DNA of 64,000 nucleotides from contig JAFFSR010000136.1 of NCBI GenBank assembly GCA_017163975.1, positions 6,569,501 through 6,633,500 on the forward strand. Reading direction: 5' to 3'. Below the pieces are notes generated by a model. It ran no database searches and was not told where the DNA came from. It saw only the letters and a list, made by a program, of their open reading frames with translations. Shown in pieces: positions 47,101 through 62,000 of this stretch. Position numbers and translations under genes: made by a program. This stretch comes from Anastatus disparis. Taxonomy: Eukaryota > Arthropoda > Insecta > Hymenoptera > Eupelmidae. Positions within the stretch are counted from its first letter, which is position 1. Each line of letters starts with the position of its first letter.

Positions 47101-50100
47101 ACATTCCTCGAATATTATTCAAAATCACTTTGCTTTCTCGTATACATTATTCAGCGATCACGTATTAATTTTGAGATTAAACATCCTTGATGAATTAAAA
47201 TTGATCAATGACATCTTGTTTTTTGTAATATTATTATTTTATAATTAAATTACATGGAGGTATATAGAAATATTTATAAACATGTTGTTTTATGTTTTAA
47301 ACGTGTTATCTGTACATCATCGATTTTTGTTTCAAACTTTACAAATGATTTTATTGTATCTCCATTAATTTTTTTTTTCAAACTATTCAATATTCTGCAA
47401 AAATCGATGATTTATTTCAAAGTTTAATTGCTTCGCTCATAAAATTTTGATTTACAACGAAGTTGATCAAAAAGTTAATTAAACTTTCGTTGCACATGTT
47501 ACATATTTCAGTAAGGTAAACAAAATGTATATCAAATTTTCAATCAACGAAAATTTCAATGCAACAGAATGAATTACTTTTCAATAAAAGCTTTCGTACA
47601 TCACAAAAACATACAAATCATTAAATTACCTTTTCTCTCTTAAATTCAAAATACAAGCACTTTATGTAATACTTAAATATGCATTTCTCACTTAGCATTC
47701 GTCATTATTCTTGTCGTTCCTACCATCTTTGTTCTCTCGACTCGCATTAGCAGTATAGCGATGTTATATATCCTCTACATATCTCTATCTATATACAAGA
47801 GAGAAATTCGTTGGATTATTTCTAGAGTGACTGTGCAAGAGAATTAGATTTCCGTACACACGCGAGAAGAGACTTCCACTTTTCTATATGTTATAGAGAG
47901 AAAATTCTCCTGCTTTTCTCAAGTATGCCTGGCATGTACCTAATCTTCCGCTAACAAAATCTACTTGTGATTTTAGTATCAATCTTGAAACTAATACTAA
48001 ATTATTTTTAGGAAAAAAAATAAAGCTCGGTATATTTGTACACGTATGGGCGTAACTTATATAGATGGAGAATTGTAAATTGAGATTACTTTACGCGCGA
48101 ATGACTCTTTAATGGACCTACTTTGCAGTTTGACTAAGATTTATTTAGCTTCGGACAAATTTGTTAAGCTTGAATAAATGCTAAGATACTTTAATGAAAT
48201 TTATATTTATAGTTTTTCAACTGATTGCATGTTTATTTATTTAGCCAGGGACTTTATTAATTTTTATCAAAGTGTTTTCATTGAGTTCAGGCTTTTTAAA
48301 TTATTTTTTCAATCATCGAGTTTTTGCTTATAAATTGAAATTATCTCGTGCATCGATATGTACCAGTTGTCATTTAATTTTGGTGCCTTGTATATGATAC
48401 TTTATGGACATTAATATGTAAATCATAATCAAATATCGTTTACTTTATTAAAATATAAACGGTGTATTATCATGATTATTCAATGACATTATACTATTAT
48501 AATTATGCTCTAGCTCGTTGAAATTTAATAATCTTCTATTTAAAATCTAATAATCTTTTATTAACAGTCTCCGGTAGAGCAATCGTTCGATTTCTCCGAT
48601 ATCCGACAACATGTATATATACAATATCTTGCCTCTCTTTATAACGTATTTATCGGGAAAATAACCTGAGAAATAGACACAAGTCGAGGTCGAAGCTTTT
48701 TCTCTCTCGAGACGCTGGTGTATAAAAAAAGTATCCTGGAGAAATAAAAAATAAGTTCTGAAATGGAGATACTTCTTGTGGATGACAGCTACTTGTCTAA
48801 CTTTATTTTTCGTAATTCGATTAGGTCGATAGCTTACTATGATACAGGAAAATATTTATCTATTACAAAATAATAGAATATATGAAATATAAAATTTTTA
48901 TTTTTGAATGTCATATTTAGTTATATACTTTCATTCTTCATGGACACTGGATAATAAAAATCTGGATCAGAAGACCAATTCTAATCATTGTTTTATAAAC
49001 TTTAATTAAAATTCTCGGTATGTAGAGAAGAATAAATAATAAAGAAAAAAATTTGATTTAAGCACGTCACTGCTCCGTTAAAGGCACAAATCTTTATGAA
49101 AGCTCAAATCGTTCTATAATTGAGACAAATAGTTTTAAATTGTAAGTACAGGAATGTAGTTTCCTTAAAAGTTAATAGACAAGGAAGTGATAGCATTAAT
49201 GTCAGCTGTACGTGTAATGACAAGATTTCCATAGCGACATTTTAAGCTTTAGGTACGGTTTAATCTTAATAAATATTATAATTAATCTATTAAAGTTTTT
49301 AATGGCACTTTAATTACCAAATATATTCAACAAGCGATCATATGTTAGTAAAATCTGGAAAAATAAAAGACAAAATGTTGTATCGCATATTCGAAAATTT
49401 TTGTCTAATATCAGAGATAAAGCGTCAACATTATTGAATGACATAAATTAGATAAGGTATAACTAGATATTAAATTAACTTTTTGTACTGTTTATTCAAA
49501 TATTTAAATTCTGAATATAAATTTTTTGCATACGGCTTTCGTTAAACTCTTGAAGTTACGCATATTTCTTGTATTAATCAGCGAAGCAAACAAGATTAGG
49601 TGAATTCACCGCGAAGCTCATTAATCTTACGAGCAACCCTATCGATACTTTATGTATTTCATCTCTCAATCCAGTTATTTCTTTAATACCCAAACATCCC
49701 ACTAGAAGAATAAAAAAACAATCCTTTCATTTTCTATCGATTAATTGGCAATGATAAACTCATTACTTCAGAAACAAAAGGAGAGAATATATAACAAACA
49801 AAAAATTTAAAAACAAAAAAAAAATTAAATAAGAGAGAGAGCAAAACTCTCCCCTTTCTTTTGACAGAATTGGCACAAGACACGGAACAACAAGCACACG
49901 AATCAAGAGGTCAACAAGATCAAATAGTAGTTTATATAGTAGTTTATTATACATATGAAGAGACTCTCTCTTTCTCTTCCTAAGCGCAAAAAAAAAATTG
50001 ATCGTATACCGGGTGGGCTCCCATCGATGTGCGAGGCCCCGAAAAAGGACGTTTTATATATATACAACGACAGACAGTTTACGCGACATATTAATGCGAC

Positions 50101-50256
50101 CTCGTCACGCGACCTCCACACGCACACGTTGTATACTTGTATATTATATATCCGCGCCTTTTAAATTTTCTAAACGTATATATACCTAAGAGACAACAAG
50201 ACAAGAAAGTCAAAGCACATATATATACATATACTTTATGGCAAAAGACGATTGAA

Positions 50257-50320
50257 ATGAAATGGCGCGTAGGCACGATAGTTTTTTTGACTATTATGTT
50301 ATTACGAAATGTTATAGCAT
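50257..50320 (+). CDS. Possible signal-peptide first exon of a small secreted protein
   Basis: ATG at 50257 opens MKWRVGTIVFLTIMLLRNVI followed by Ala: a basic start, hydrophobic core and Ala before a possible cleavage point, as in a signal peptide. A donor GTGAGG follows at 50321; without splicing the frame stops at 50335-50337. A TATATATA lies about 75 bp upstream (50177-50184). The start resembles that of protease homolog 1 (M-basic-W then hydrophobic). I found no following exon, so this may be chance or a remnant. Confidence 0.3.
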
Positions 50321-50337
50321 GTGAGGAAGATTTTTAA

Positions 50338-52826
50338 TATCTTTTTTTTTCATTTTGGCTTATAAATTTTAAAAACTATTTCATTATCATGGAAATGATT
50401 CACAATTGTTATAAATAATGCAAGAAGATAATCTTATTTAATAGATGATTTCATCAACTGAATTTGATTAAAACATTCATTTTATTAGCCAAACTTTGAA
50501 TTTTTTATTCAAATTTTAATTGAATTATTTAAATTATTAAATATATAATATATAAATTGTAAGATTTAAAAGTTGATCTCAAATTTTAGATAGCTTTATA
50601 TTTAATTTAGGTATTCGACATAAGGTTTAATTATAAAAAATATCAATACCTTATCTGTCATTTATATTTTAATAAAACGAAATAATCTTATTTAATAAAA
50701 TAACCAGTTAAGATTTCAATAATCTTGTCTGTTGACAGACATATCCTTGTAGAATTTTACTTCAATAATCACAAGTTTACATAACATACAATCCTACAAT
50801 CACAACGAGAAAATATAAAAAATCTTACGTAACAACCATATCAAAGATAGTCAATTTATACTACGTACGAAAAAAAATCTATGTTATAAGTATGCGTTTG
50901 TTTTCGCATGCTGCACTAGACATACATCCTGTTTCGGAGCATATATCGTCAGAATTAATTAATTTGTTTATTAAAAAAAAAGGAAATGAGAAAAGAGGGA
51001 AGAGTGAAACGACCGCAAAAGTGTTTGGTGGTTAAAGAAGCGTAAATTTATAAAAAAAAAATATTAAGAAGTTCATGCAGCTTTAAGGTTTTCTTTGAAG
51101 ACAAGATAAACGAGACTACCGAAGCCGTAAAAATGGAAAAAGAGGACGTTGAAAGAAAAAAAAACTTTTTTACAAACTTAGTTCGCTGTAATTTTTAGTT
51201 ATTTTTAACTATTATTGACACTTTTTTTTAATCAACCGATAAAAAGTTAGCAGAAGGTAAAATTTTGTTCTTCTAAAGTTACTAAAGTTTTAATGTCCTT
51301 ATATTAATAAAGAATAAGTTTAAGATCAAGATAGTGTGATATTATTACTGATGAAGATGCAAAAATAAATAAAAAAATGTTCTTCTTTAATTTTATAATA
51401 AATTTACGGCATATTACAAATTTCCACTTAATCACGTCACAATTTTTTTTTATAATAAATAAAATAAACAGAAAAACGTTCTTAGCAACAAACTTTATCG
51501 AGAAGTTATTGTACACAATGATAGTTAGAGTTAATTAATGAATCATCATTTTGAAATAAATTAGACATATCCATACTGCGAAAATTTATTAGTTACAGAA
51601 AATGATATACAAAACTAGCGCACAGGAAATCATTTAACATTTTTATTACTCGCTCTACTTTATTAACTTTTGTTTTAAGAAAAGCCGACAAAAGAAACGA
51701 AAAAAATAAGCGATATGCTTACAGTATTGATGGACGGTACAATATTTTTTTTTTGTATAATCTTTCATGTCATATAAATTAAGTTGTACGATAATATAAG
51801 ATGCATCAAGTAATTACAATGTTTTCCAAAGCAACCACCCATTACACAAGATTGGAATAATCAAGGAAAACTGTCAAAAGAACAACTAATAATTAAACGA
51901 AGATTAAAAGGTCTTCTTTGATACGTATTGTTTGTAAGAAATTTCTTAATCAATGAAAATTTACAATTAAATCTCAGTTATTTGAAAAATAAAAAAAACT
52001 AAATAAATGATTGTTTCATAGAGTAAGTCAATTAGAGCGTATATGTGTACGTTTTAAGCCATGATAAGCATTTAGAAGAGGTTTTTAATGCACGACTATT
52101 ATAACGATACAAGGGCTCAACGTACGCATTAAGATAAGAACGTCGCGTTATACATAAGAGGACGTCTTTTCTTTTTCTTCTCCTTTTTTTTCTTTTTCTC
52201 ACACAGCGAGGGTATAAACTATAAACTTTTGCACAGCCTTGTGGTAATCGTGCAATGGAACAAAAGCCATGGAGAAGCTTCTTTTTTAGTTGTGTTGTTT
52301 TTTTTTCTCTTTTTTAGCTTCCGCTTCTCATTGTCAATTTACTGGCTTCTTTTTCTATCTCTTTTTATTTCTATCTTTCTCTCCCTCTCTCACTCTCTTT
52401 CGTGGGATGTTGAACAGTGCAAAATTACGAAATTGCGAGTTGAATGACACTTGACATGAGTAATGACGAATATAGTGGTAGTTGGTACTAGTAGCGGGTG
52501 ATAACGAAGTAAGTGAGAACATTTTATCGAGTTTAATAAGGAGGAACTATCAATGAGCTACATTTTTCGCTTTTAGATGTATAACGAAGTACAATTTTTT
52601 CGTTGTTCAAATCAATGTTGTTTTTTAAATTTTAGTAAACGATTTTTTTAATTGATAAGAAAAATTTTTTGATTTTTTTATATGAAAATAAAAATATGTG
52701 CATAAAATTATAAGCCAAATACAAGTTACTGATAAATGCACGGACTTTTAGTTAAAAATATTTTTTGTATCGTATCTATTATCTCTTTTAGATCTATGTT
52801 TGTAGTTATATCAGCTGGTAACAACA
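50338..52826. other. AT-rich DNA without a recognised gene
   Basis: No supported exon. A CT-rich island at about 52,140-52,400 gives a Phe/Ser-rich open frame that looks compositional. I searched by eye for further exons of a gene starting at 50257 and found none convincing. Confidence 0.5.
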
Positions 52827-53015
52827 GAGGTCGTCAGTGGCTCAGTCGTTAGAGCGATTGATTCATAATCTCGAGGACTCGAGTTCGAATCCTGCTCTCG
52901 GCCGATCGATACAAGCACCACTGTACGTTACTACATATGCTTTGTTCACAAACACATTGAAGACCTCAGTCGTTAATTAGTATCACATCGATAGCTAAAA
53001 TACAGCGACGTTAAA
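52827..53015 (+). mobile_element. tRNA-derived SINE, copy C
   Basis: Plus-strand copy beginning GAGGTCGTCAGTGGCTCAGT with a canonical B box GAGTTCGAATCC at 52880-52891. The body carries CTTTGTTCACAAACAC and the 3' end ATACAGCGACGTTAA. It has the best-preserved RNA polymerase III internal promoter of the three copies. The anticodon position reads CAT, but the anticodon stem does not pair properly, so this is not a working tRNA gene. Confidence 0.85.
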
Positions 53016-56000
53016 TAAAAGTTAAAAAAAGATTTTTAGTTCGATGGAAAAACCAAGATAATAGAAATAAACAAAAAAAATATTTTTTTATTTATACTTT
53101 AAATAATTATAATTTAAAAAATTTGTAAAAGAAGAAGAATAAAAGTAAATTATAATTTTAAAAAGTTTAAAAAAGAAAATAATAAAGATTCAGAATTACA
53201 AAAATATTTTCATAGTCTTCTTTTTAAATATAATAACTTAATTAGCTCGTGCACTTCAACTAAAAGCTCTATAAAAATGAAGTTTCATAAAACTTGCCAT
53301 AAAAAAAACATCAAATAATTATTTATATCACACGCATTAACCTACTGAAACATCTGACAATAGAGTTAATGAATTAACGCATTATACTTGATAAACTGCA
53401 TTATTCCAAATACCCAAGAGTCTTTTTTTAAAATTGCATATACATACAATGCAAAGACAATAGGAAAGAAGAGCTTTTAATAATCAGTAAGTATCACATC
53501 ATATTAACTAATTAAACTTTGCCTTTTTTGAGCCTAACTAAATAGATCTTATCACTTTCCTGTCTGCGCACTACTCGCATTTTAAAAAGGGATTTTGCGT
53601 TAAAATTAAAAGAGAGAAAGAAAGAGAATGAGTAATATAATACGATAAAGATAATGTGTAAGAATGGAAAATACAAAGCGTAAGTGGCATCATTGTACAA
53701 CACCTGCATCTTTCTTTATGTATTATTATGCAAAAGGTGTACAACAGTGCTCATTGGCAACGCCATGAAAATAGAAGACCCAATAAGGCTCGATACTACA
53801 GGGAAGACTTGGACTATTTTGCTTCAGAGAGTTTTCTTGTTTTTATTGAAACTAAGTAATAAATCATATTGTAATTGGTTATAAATAACAGCTAATTGAA
53901 AAAGAACAAAAATAAATAAAATAATTAAAAATTCTAAGATAATTAACATGAGAAAATGTAGGAATGTTAATATAAAAATTATAAACTTAAATTTTACTAC
54001 TTTATTTAAATATAAATATTATTTTTCTATACATTAAAAAATATATTTAAATTAAGTATACAAAAAAACTTCTGAATACGATATCAGCTTACTTTTGTAA
54101 GGCAACATTGACTTTTATAACAGTACGTTATTAGCCTCGAAGTCTATCAAGTTTCTATTAGCATAGGGAAATGTAGTGCGTAAAAATTTGTGTTCATGTT
54201 TAATTCAAGTTAATTTTAGTCGGTAAATTAAGATAATGATTAGAGAATATATTTTTAAAATCGACAATGGAGAACAGATGCGCTAATATTAATAATAAAT
54301 CAACAAGAGTTTAGTTGGCCGAGGTCAACTTTACTAAAAAAATTTGAAGAAGAGCAAAAAAATTCTAACATGACTGTTTTAAAAAAAGTAAGAACGCTTC
54401 ATTTACATTTTCTGTTATATTTAGAAAGTTATATATTTTTTCAAGCCTATTACGACAACAGTTACTTAGATTATTTAATATAGTTTAGGTTGTAAACTGT
54501 TATATTTTATGATAAGTGAAAAGTTTTTAAAATTGGTTTTAGATTGAGGAAAGTACGAGGGATTATGTACTTAAAATGCAAACTTCACTAATGTCTTCGA
54601 AAGAATCTTCAATATATCAATTATCTACAAAACTTGAAACTTTTTTTCCTTACTTCGTGTACCAATTTCTTCTACAAGAATGGATTATTTTAACGAAGTA
54701 ACTGTAAGAGAATTTTATCATTTATTGAGTGATATTTTGAATAAGTACTATTTCGAGTGTTTTCGAACATTCAACGGTGATGATACTAGAAAAAGATGTA
54801 ATCCAAAGTAAGTAGATTGTCATCTGTAGAATGAGAAAAATTACCATTGTTGAAATTTCTTTTTCTAAAAGTATCCAATAGTTGCCTATAAGATTATTTT
54901 TACTAGTCAATAATAGTTGTAACAAAGTAAAAATAAAATTTTATAATTTTCAATCAAATTTAATTTAAAATATTATATAGAAGCTAATTCCAATACTATT
55001 TTTTTAATGGACTCAAAAGAAAATACATCAATAAAATGAAAAAAAGTTAATGTAGAAAAAAAATAAATATTTATAAACTTTGGATTTTTGCAAATATTTT
55101 AAACATTTTTCAAAATAACATTTAACTAATAAAATGAGTTACTGTTACATTTTTTTAATAATTTTAATATTATAAAATAATACTTTTTGTCTGTTACTCT
55201 GTGTTCAAAATTAAACTGGCCAGTATTGCTCCAGTCTTCCCAATTTCTTTTAACTTCTAGTTTTACTTCAACAGATAAAACATTATACGTGTGCGTATAT
55301 ACGTACGCGTGTTTGTGTATACATCCGTTTAAGTTCCATGATTTATAAAGGATAATTTCCGTAGGAGACGTATAGGAATTCGATTACTTTTCCCGTCGGG
55401 GGCCTGTCTGTTTCAATTTCACGCGAGGATAAGGTTCCCCCTGCTGTATATTTTTCATGACCCCTTATAACACCGTACGTTTTCACCTTATAAGAGATCG
55501 TATAGAATTTTTTTTTCTCATGGAAAATAGTCGAGAAAAAGAACAGAGAGAGAGGAAAATTTCACTTCGTTAAATTTTATCTATAAAGACATGAGGTTTA
55601 TTAGTTTTGAGGTAGCTGAGATACTGTATGTACTTGTTTTTGTGGTATAAGTAGCGAGTGATTACGTTACTAATACGCTTGTTTCGTACCTAAGAGAATT
55701 TAATCAATTTTTTTTCTCTTCTTTTATCTTAATTCAAAGCGCATGGAAAATAAGTGAATTTTTTTCTTTTTGAACAAATTTTCAATTTAAGTATTATAAT
55801 TAAAGTTTTGATTATTGACATTAATTATTTAATAGATAGTAATATCGAATTAATGAGGTTCTTATTAAGATGTGTTTAAATTTCAATATATAGGATTAAT
55901 TAAAAGTAATATTTTTTTGACATTTATACTGACATTGAACACGATATCTGGTTTAGAACTGTAATATTATGAAAGATGAACATATAATGTTTCATGTTGA

Positions 56001-59000
56001 AATTAAATGATCCACACACAGACGCACACACATATCTGATACACGACTGATCTAGATTTAGATCAAATTTATATATCAGTTAAAAGTAACTGGATTATTA
56101 CAAGTTTAGCCTTCGTATATATTTATAACAAACAAATGTAATCATCGAAGGTGAATAATTTATATTTTTATTTTTATTTTTATTATAATGTTTTACGTAG
56201 TTTTTATTTGAAAAAAGGTATTAATAGATTAGAAATATTGTTTGATCGATAAGTTACATTAATCTTCTAAATATAAAAATTTGTTGGGTAATTTATAAGA
56301 TATTAATTTTATAAATTTTTCAATCTATTATATAATTAAGCAATGAATTTTTTCTCAAAAAAATGCAAGAAAAGATAAGATACCGTTATATTATAGTAAA
56401 GATATAAATAATACAACATATATTTCATTAAAATATCTTTTTAAAGAAAAATACGATCTCATACGAGATAAGCAGATGAAAAGAAACGTTGAACTAAAAC
56501 CGCACTTTCCAGATGTTTTATTTTCAGCGTTAAATTTACGAGGAGAAGCACATCGCACTGACTTGAGAGGACAGAATAAAATAGAACTACGATAACCCTT
56601 TCTCAAATGTCAAAAAAAAGCTTGACTGTTAAGGAAGATAAAAATTTTTCAATTTTTCTTTTTATCGTTTTTTCGAGGATTTTTTTCTGGCAGCGTTTTA
56701 ACTTTTTCTCTTAGCAAACAACATAATGGAATATTTTTTACCTTTGTAAGTAATGAATAATTTCAACTTATACATACAAAATAAGTACCCTTAAAATTAC
56801 GTAGTAAAAAAGAATCATACACTAATAATTTTAAATGTATGTCAAATGTATATTTAAAAATTTTTACTTTTTCTAAATTAAATATTTTGATTAAATATAT
56901 ATAGTAATTTATATCATGTTATATTTTTTTTAAATCACGAATCACGATAAAATAATTATTATTGTCGAGCAAATTAGTAGACTAAAATTACAGTCTAAAA
57001 TTATAAAATTGTTGCTTGTTTTGTTACCGATTTAGAAACGTAGAGTATAACGACGTAAAGGATAGGAGAAAGTAAAAAAAAACATAAGACAGAACGAAAC
57101 TTTAGCCAATTCCATCCGTTGGAAAATAGAGAAAAGACAAGACGTTTGAATAAAGGAAAAACGAGGATCATGAAACAAAATGGCTGGCGAGTACGTATGC
57201 ATACAGAATAGATTCGAGAAGACTTTGCTTGAATGCTAAGGTAGTTCTGTCGAATATGGAATAAAAAACATTTGTTAGATATTTTCAAGTAATTTTAAAA
57301 TAATGTTAAATTTCTGTTAGTTCTAATTGAATAAATATATCAAATTATTGGTTTGAAAAATTTTAACTTATTTAATTATATATTGAAATTTAAAGGCACC
57401 CCAGATCAATATTGGTCCGACGTATATGTAATTTTAAAAATAACTTTATCAATCTTATTCTTTGATAAAAAAATTATTCTGATAAAAAATTTAGTTTTAA
57501 TACGTAGCATATGTAAAATAAGTTATTTCACATGTTCTATCTTTGAAATGGATCATTAGTGTCGAGATTAGTGTCATAAGTCAAGTCATTCTACTTAGCC
57601 GTAATATCCAAAATTAATATTTTCTGAATTAAAACTTTTTTCATTATGAAAATATCATTCATTTGTCAATATATTATTAATAATATTCATTTTTATTTTC
57701 CTTAACAATTTTGTTAGGGATTAAAGTAAACGTATATGTAGATCTAAAATATGTATTTTATTTATTTGTTGAAATCTTTTAAATTTCAATAAATTAAAAA
57801 CTTAAACAAGTCCATCCAAAATATTACTTTTATTCCAAAAATTCAAATTATTTGTAATATTTCTTTTTAATATAAGCTATTAGCGGGATCCAACAATTTA
57901 AATAAAATAACAACTGACAGGTAGACTCATAATTTAAGTATCATGTTAAAAGCCAGTTGAAAAGATTAACATTTCATTTTCCAAGAAGAACATTTAAACG
58001 AACAAGTTCCCGCATTACTCAAAAATTTTCTCTCTCCTATTTGTAAGCTCAACGTTAAAATGTACCTTTAAATCAGACGGCTATATAACTAGTAGTAAAA
58101 TTACGAATTAAAATGTGAAATTTCCGAGCTTCTTGTAAAAGAGGCGCTTTTGATTTAGGTATATAAGAAAAGACGTACGGTTTAAACGTATATACACATA
58201 TATAGTGCTTATAAATAGATAGTTAGGGTCGATGGACAAGAACGAGATAGAAAGAGAATTGAAGAGACGAAAAAGCAAAGCGTGAGAAAGAGCCAAGGGG
58301 ATTTCATTCACCTGTGCTTGTATTTATATATATAATGAATTCTCTAAAAACGTCACATATTTATGTTTGTTTGTATGGACTTAATCGATGACGATCAAAA
58401 CAATCCGACAAAGACCAAGGGTATAGAGAATGAGTCTCTGAAAATATTTTTAAAAATCGAGCAAGAATTCTGGATGATGATGTTTTGGATGAAAAAAAAG
58501 TAGGTTAGTTATGACTTTCTTGAATATTTTTTTTTAGGCCAATCATAAAAAGAGTGGGTTATAGGTATCTGTGACGTAGATAATTGAGATTTAAAACCTT
58601 TTTGTTAAATTTTTTCGTATTTCTTTTTTTTATAATTATTATAAATTTTGCCAGACACTGTTAATGAAAATCAACCAAATATATTTGGTTAATATGTAAA
58701 AATATATAAAAGTGGAAAAATTGGTCAATGTTAATACAATGATTTGCATTTTTTGAAATATTTACAAATATATTTTATATCCTTTTGTTAGACATTTAAT
58801 TATTCTCTTGCACAACTTAAAATCTTGAAACATCGCGAGTTTTTCAAAATTCTGAAGTATCATCGGCCTACATTTCCGCCGCCTACTTAAAAAAAAAGCG
58901 CGCAATCGACAGATTTTTAACCAAAATGAATAATTCATAACTAGAAAAAAGAATCAATAATTCGATTTATTACTTTAATAATAAAAATCTTGGACAGTTT

Positions 59001-62000
59001 CGAATTCCCAATTTCATTGGTTTTGATTTTAAAAATATGCAGGTATTTCTGAAAACTATTATTTTTTTGTGTTTCCATTTTTTTCATAATTCTTTCACTC
59101 AATTTTATGCAAATCTTTCAGGTTTCCAAACGATAAATGATGATCGAAAAAAATAAGCATCTCGAATTAAATTATACTGCAAATATAAAAAGTTAATTTT
59201 TTATTATTATTAAAACCCATAATTTGTAAAGTCATTTTCAATGCAATACAGGTAAAAATCAGGAATCATTTAGTTAAATGGTTACTTATCATTTTTAATC
59301 AAAGTTATAAAAACCTTTATGCACGTTCTTCAAACGCAGAGCTGCTTATGTTTTCATATTAATTTGAAGAAAGAAACGAGAAAAATTTTAAAAAAACGTT
59401 ACAGCAAAATAATTCTTGTTTTCACATTAAATTAATCGAATCATAAAATTAGATCTCCTGTTTTATTTTTATAGAAAAATATACAGCCTTATGACTATTT
59501 AAGTACACGTATCTTGCATCCTGTACATGTAACATTTACAAATTTTATTAATTTATAAAATCTTTTTATTTAATAAATATTAATTATTTTATTGTTTATT
59601 TTAAATTCTAATCATGTCAAATGTATTTTAATGTATCTTTGAATTTATTAACATTTTTTTATTAGTTTTGACGAAGTTATATTATATGAAGCGAAAAAAC
59701 ATGTTTTTATTGCAACTTTCATAATTTCAGAATTTTAAAAATTTAAAAAAAGTTAATACTTTTTTTTTTCATTTCTTTGAAAGCAGTTTTTGAAAAATTT
59801 AATAATCACCAATAAATTGATATATCTGTGAATTTTACTCATTTAAATATTGAAATTCTTATTCATTAAAATATGAACATTAAATAAATGAAAGAATTAC
59901 ATAATTTTAAAATTAAAATTCATAACAAAACCACGATCAGTAATGAAAATAAAAATATCCTCGAAAATTTCAATACGTCCTTCTTCTTCTTTTTTTTTAC
60001 ATTTCTTCGCATACAATAAGTGAATATTAACGAGACAACTTTCATGTAACACTGCAATAGTGTGACAAAATCCTTGTCTTCGGTACAACTTTGTAATACA
60101 GAATCATCATTGACAGAATTGGCGGTTAGCCTTTAAGAAACGAATTGATCGTGCCATCCGGTCATGCTTTGGATTCCCGTTAGTCAGCTTCTTTGGCTTT
60201 CATGTCAATCAACGCTATATAGACTCTAAGTCAAGACATTGAGAATCGTCCTCTTATATAGATAATTATATCAGTGAGTTTGTTACCATACTCATGTAGG
60301 ATGTATACCGGTATATTCGGTTATAGATTATTAGGTTGCTTTGAACATTTTTCTTTCTATATACCCGCAGGGATTTTCTCCCTTTTTTTGCTAAGATTTA
60401 TTGCATGGCATGTAATGCTTGTTAGATGGAAGGAAAAAAAATTAATAAGGCAGATGGTTATGGGTATTTGGTTTCACGATTTGGGAAGTATGGATTAAAC
60501 GTGTAAATTATTGAAAGTTAGACCGAAAAAATGTTAAATTAGAAAGTATAAGTACGAGTGCCATTAATCAGAAATCATATATCAAATGTATGTATAAAAA
60601 AAGTCATAGAATCTTCTTTTTTAATGGCAGTATTGAAGTGCTTAAGATAAACAATAGATAAGTTATGAGTTGACGTATCTATCAGCTACTCAAAAATTAT
60701 AGTTCCATAGTTTTTATTTGAAGTAGATTACATAGTGGATAAGTTTTATTTTTATTGAATAAATCAAAATGTTATTTTATCAATGAAAATAGTTTTTAAT
60801 TGGATGATCCAAAAGAATTTTTTTAACTTGTTATTTCAATTCGATAAATATGTTGAAAGTTTTAATTTCATAGAACTTTTTTCTAACTTCTAAAGCTTTT
60901 CTTTCACATCTGCCAACTTTCTTGATTCAAAATTTTCCTGGTTTTAATCAACTTAATTTTTTCTATGCTTCTATTCGTTCATTCATCGTTAGTTTTCAAA
61001 GGCATAAAGCTATAGCAATGTTCAGATTATATACGAGGATATTGATCTAAAATGGCTTCGTCACATATATATAGGATGAGACTTGTCACACAACGTTAAA
61101 CTCGATTTGTCGAAGAAGAAGAGAATATTTTCAAGATGATCCCGTCGATGGGCAGAACCGGCTCTTGTTAATGCGATTTTCCAAGGCTTTAGTGACCGAC
61201 TTCCTTTTTCTTGTCTATTAACTACGGAAGCTAAACGACAAACGTGTTATCCAAAGAAATTACTTGTGTAAGCTAAGAGATGTTAAATGTTGTTTTTTTC
61301 AAAACTTTGAGCAAATTACGGTTCGCTTGTAGGACGTAACTTTGTAAATAGTAAAATAAAGATTTTATGATTTAGTTGCTGATTTTACTTTGAAATTGTT
61401 GAAATTATTTAGATTAATTTGTAACATTTACAATCAAGCATTTATTTATTTTAAAAAAAATATCGATTTTATACAAATTTTTAACATTTTTCAACATAAT
61501 AATAGCACATTGACGCAAATAACTTTCATTTTTTTTAAATTATAAAAATTTTATAAATAAATATTTCTCATTCTTTGTAAATACCGCCAGTCAGCAATTC
61601 TTATATTTTCCACCCATTGAAATCAAGTTTAATATTATAAGACACCGTTTTCTCTCTCTTTCATAAAATCATTTATCATAGATGCTATACAATGTTCAAG
61701 ACAATAAATTGCACAATAAAAAATTGTAATAAAGTTAAAAGTTTGAAGTAAGTTAAGCCGATACTTCCTACTTCTATTCTAAAGATCCTTCATCAATGAA
61801 AGTTTTCCTATCACATCTTACTCGATCAGTCAGTCTCGGCAACTTATATACTTTGCCGCCTAACTACACACTTTTTATGAATATGGAAAAACGGAGACAA
61901 TCTATCATTGTCACTTCGATGGTGGTATAATGTATAAATATATATAAAGTTATAATAAAAACAATTTGCTTAAATTCGAATAAATCTATATAAGATTACG

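Larger units (their letters stand above)
40301..50256. other. Gene-poor AT-rich region with scattered islands
   Basis: No supported gene. GC-richer islands with GA or CT tracts lie at about 41.35-41.85, 42.55-43.02, 45.2-45.45, 46.1-46.75, 47.7-48.1, 48.55-48.75 and 49.85-50.25 kb. An 8-bp perfect hairpin ATCAAGCC...GGCTTGAT lies near 45,388-45,409. The short open frames contain runs of Phe/Ile/Tyr/Lys typical of AT-rich non-coding DNA. Confidence 0.5.
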
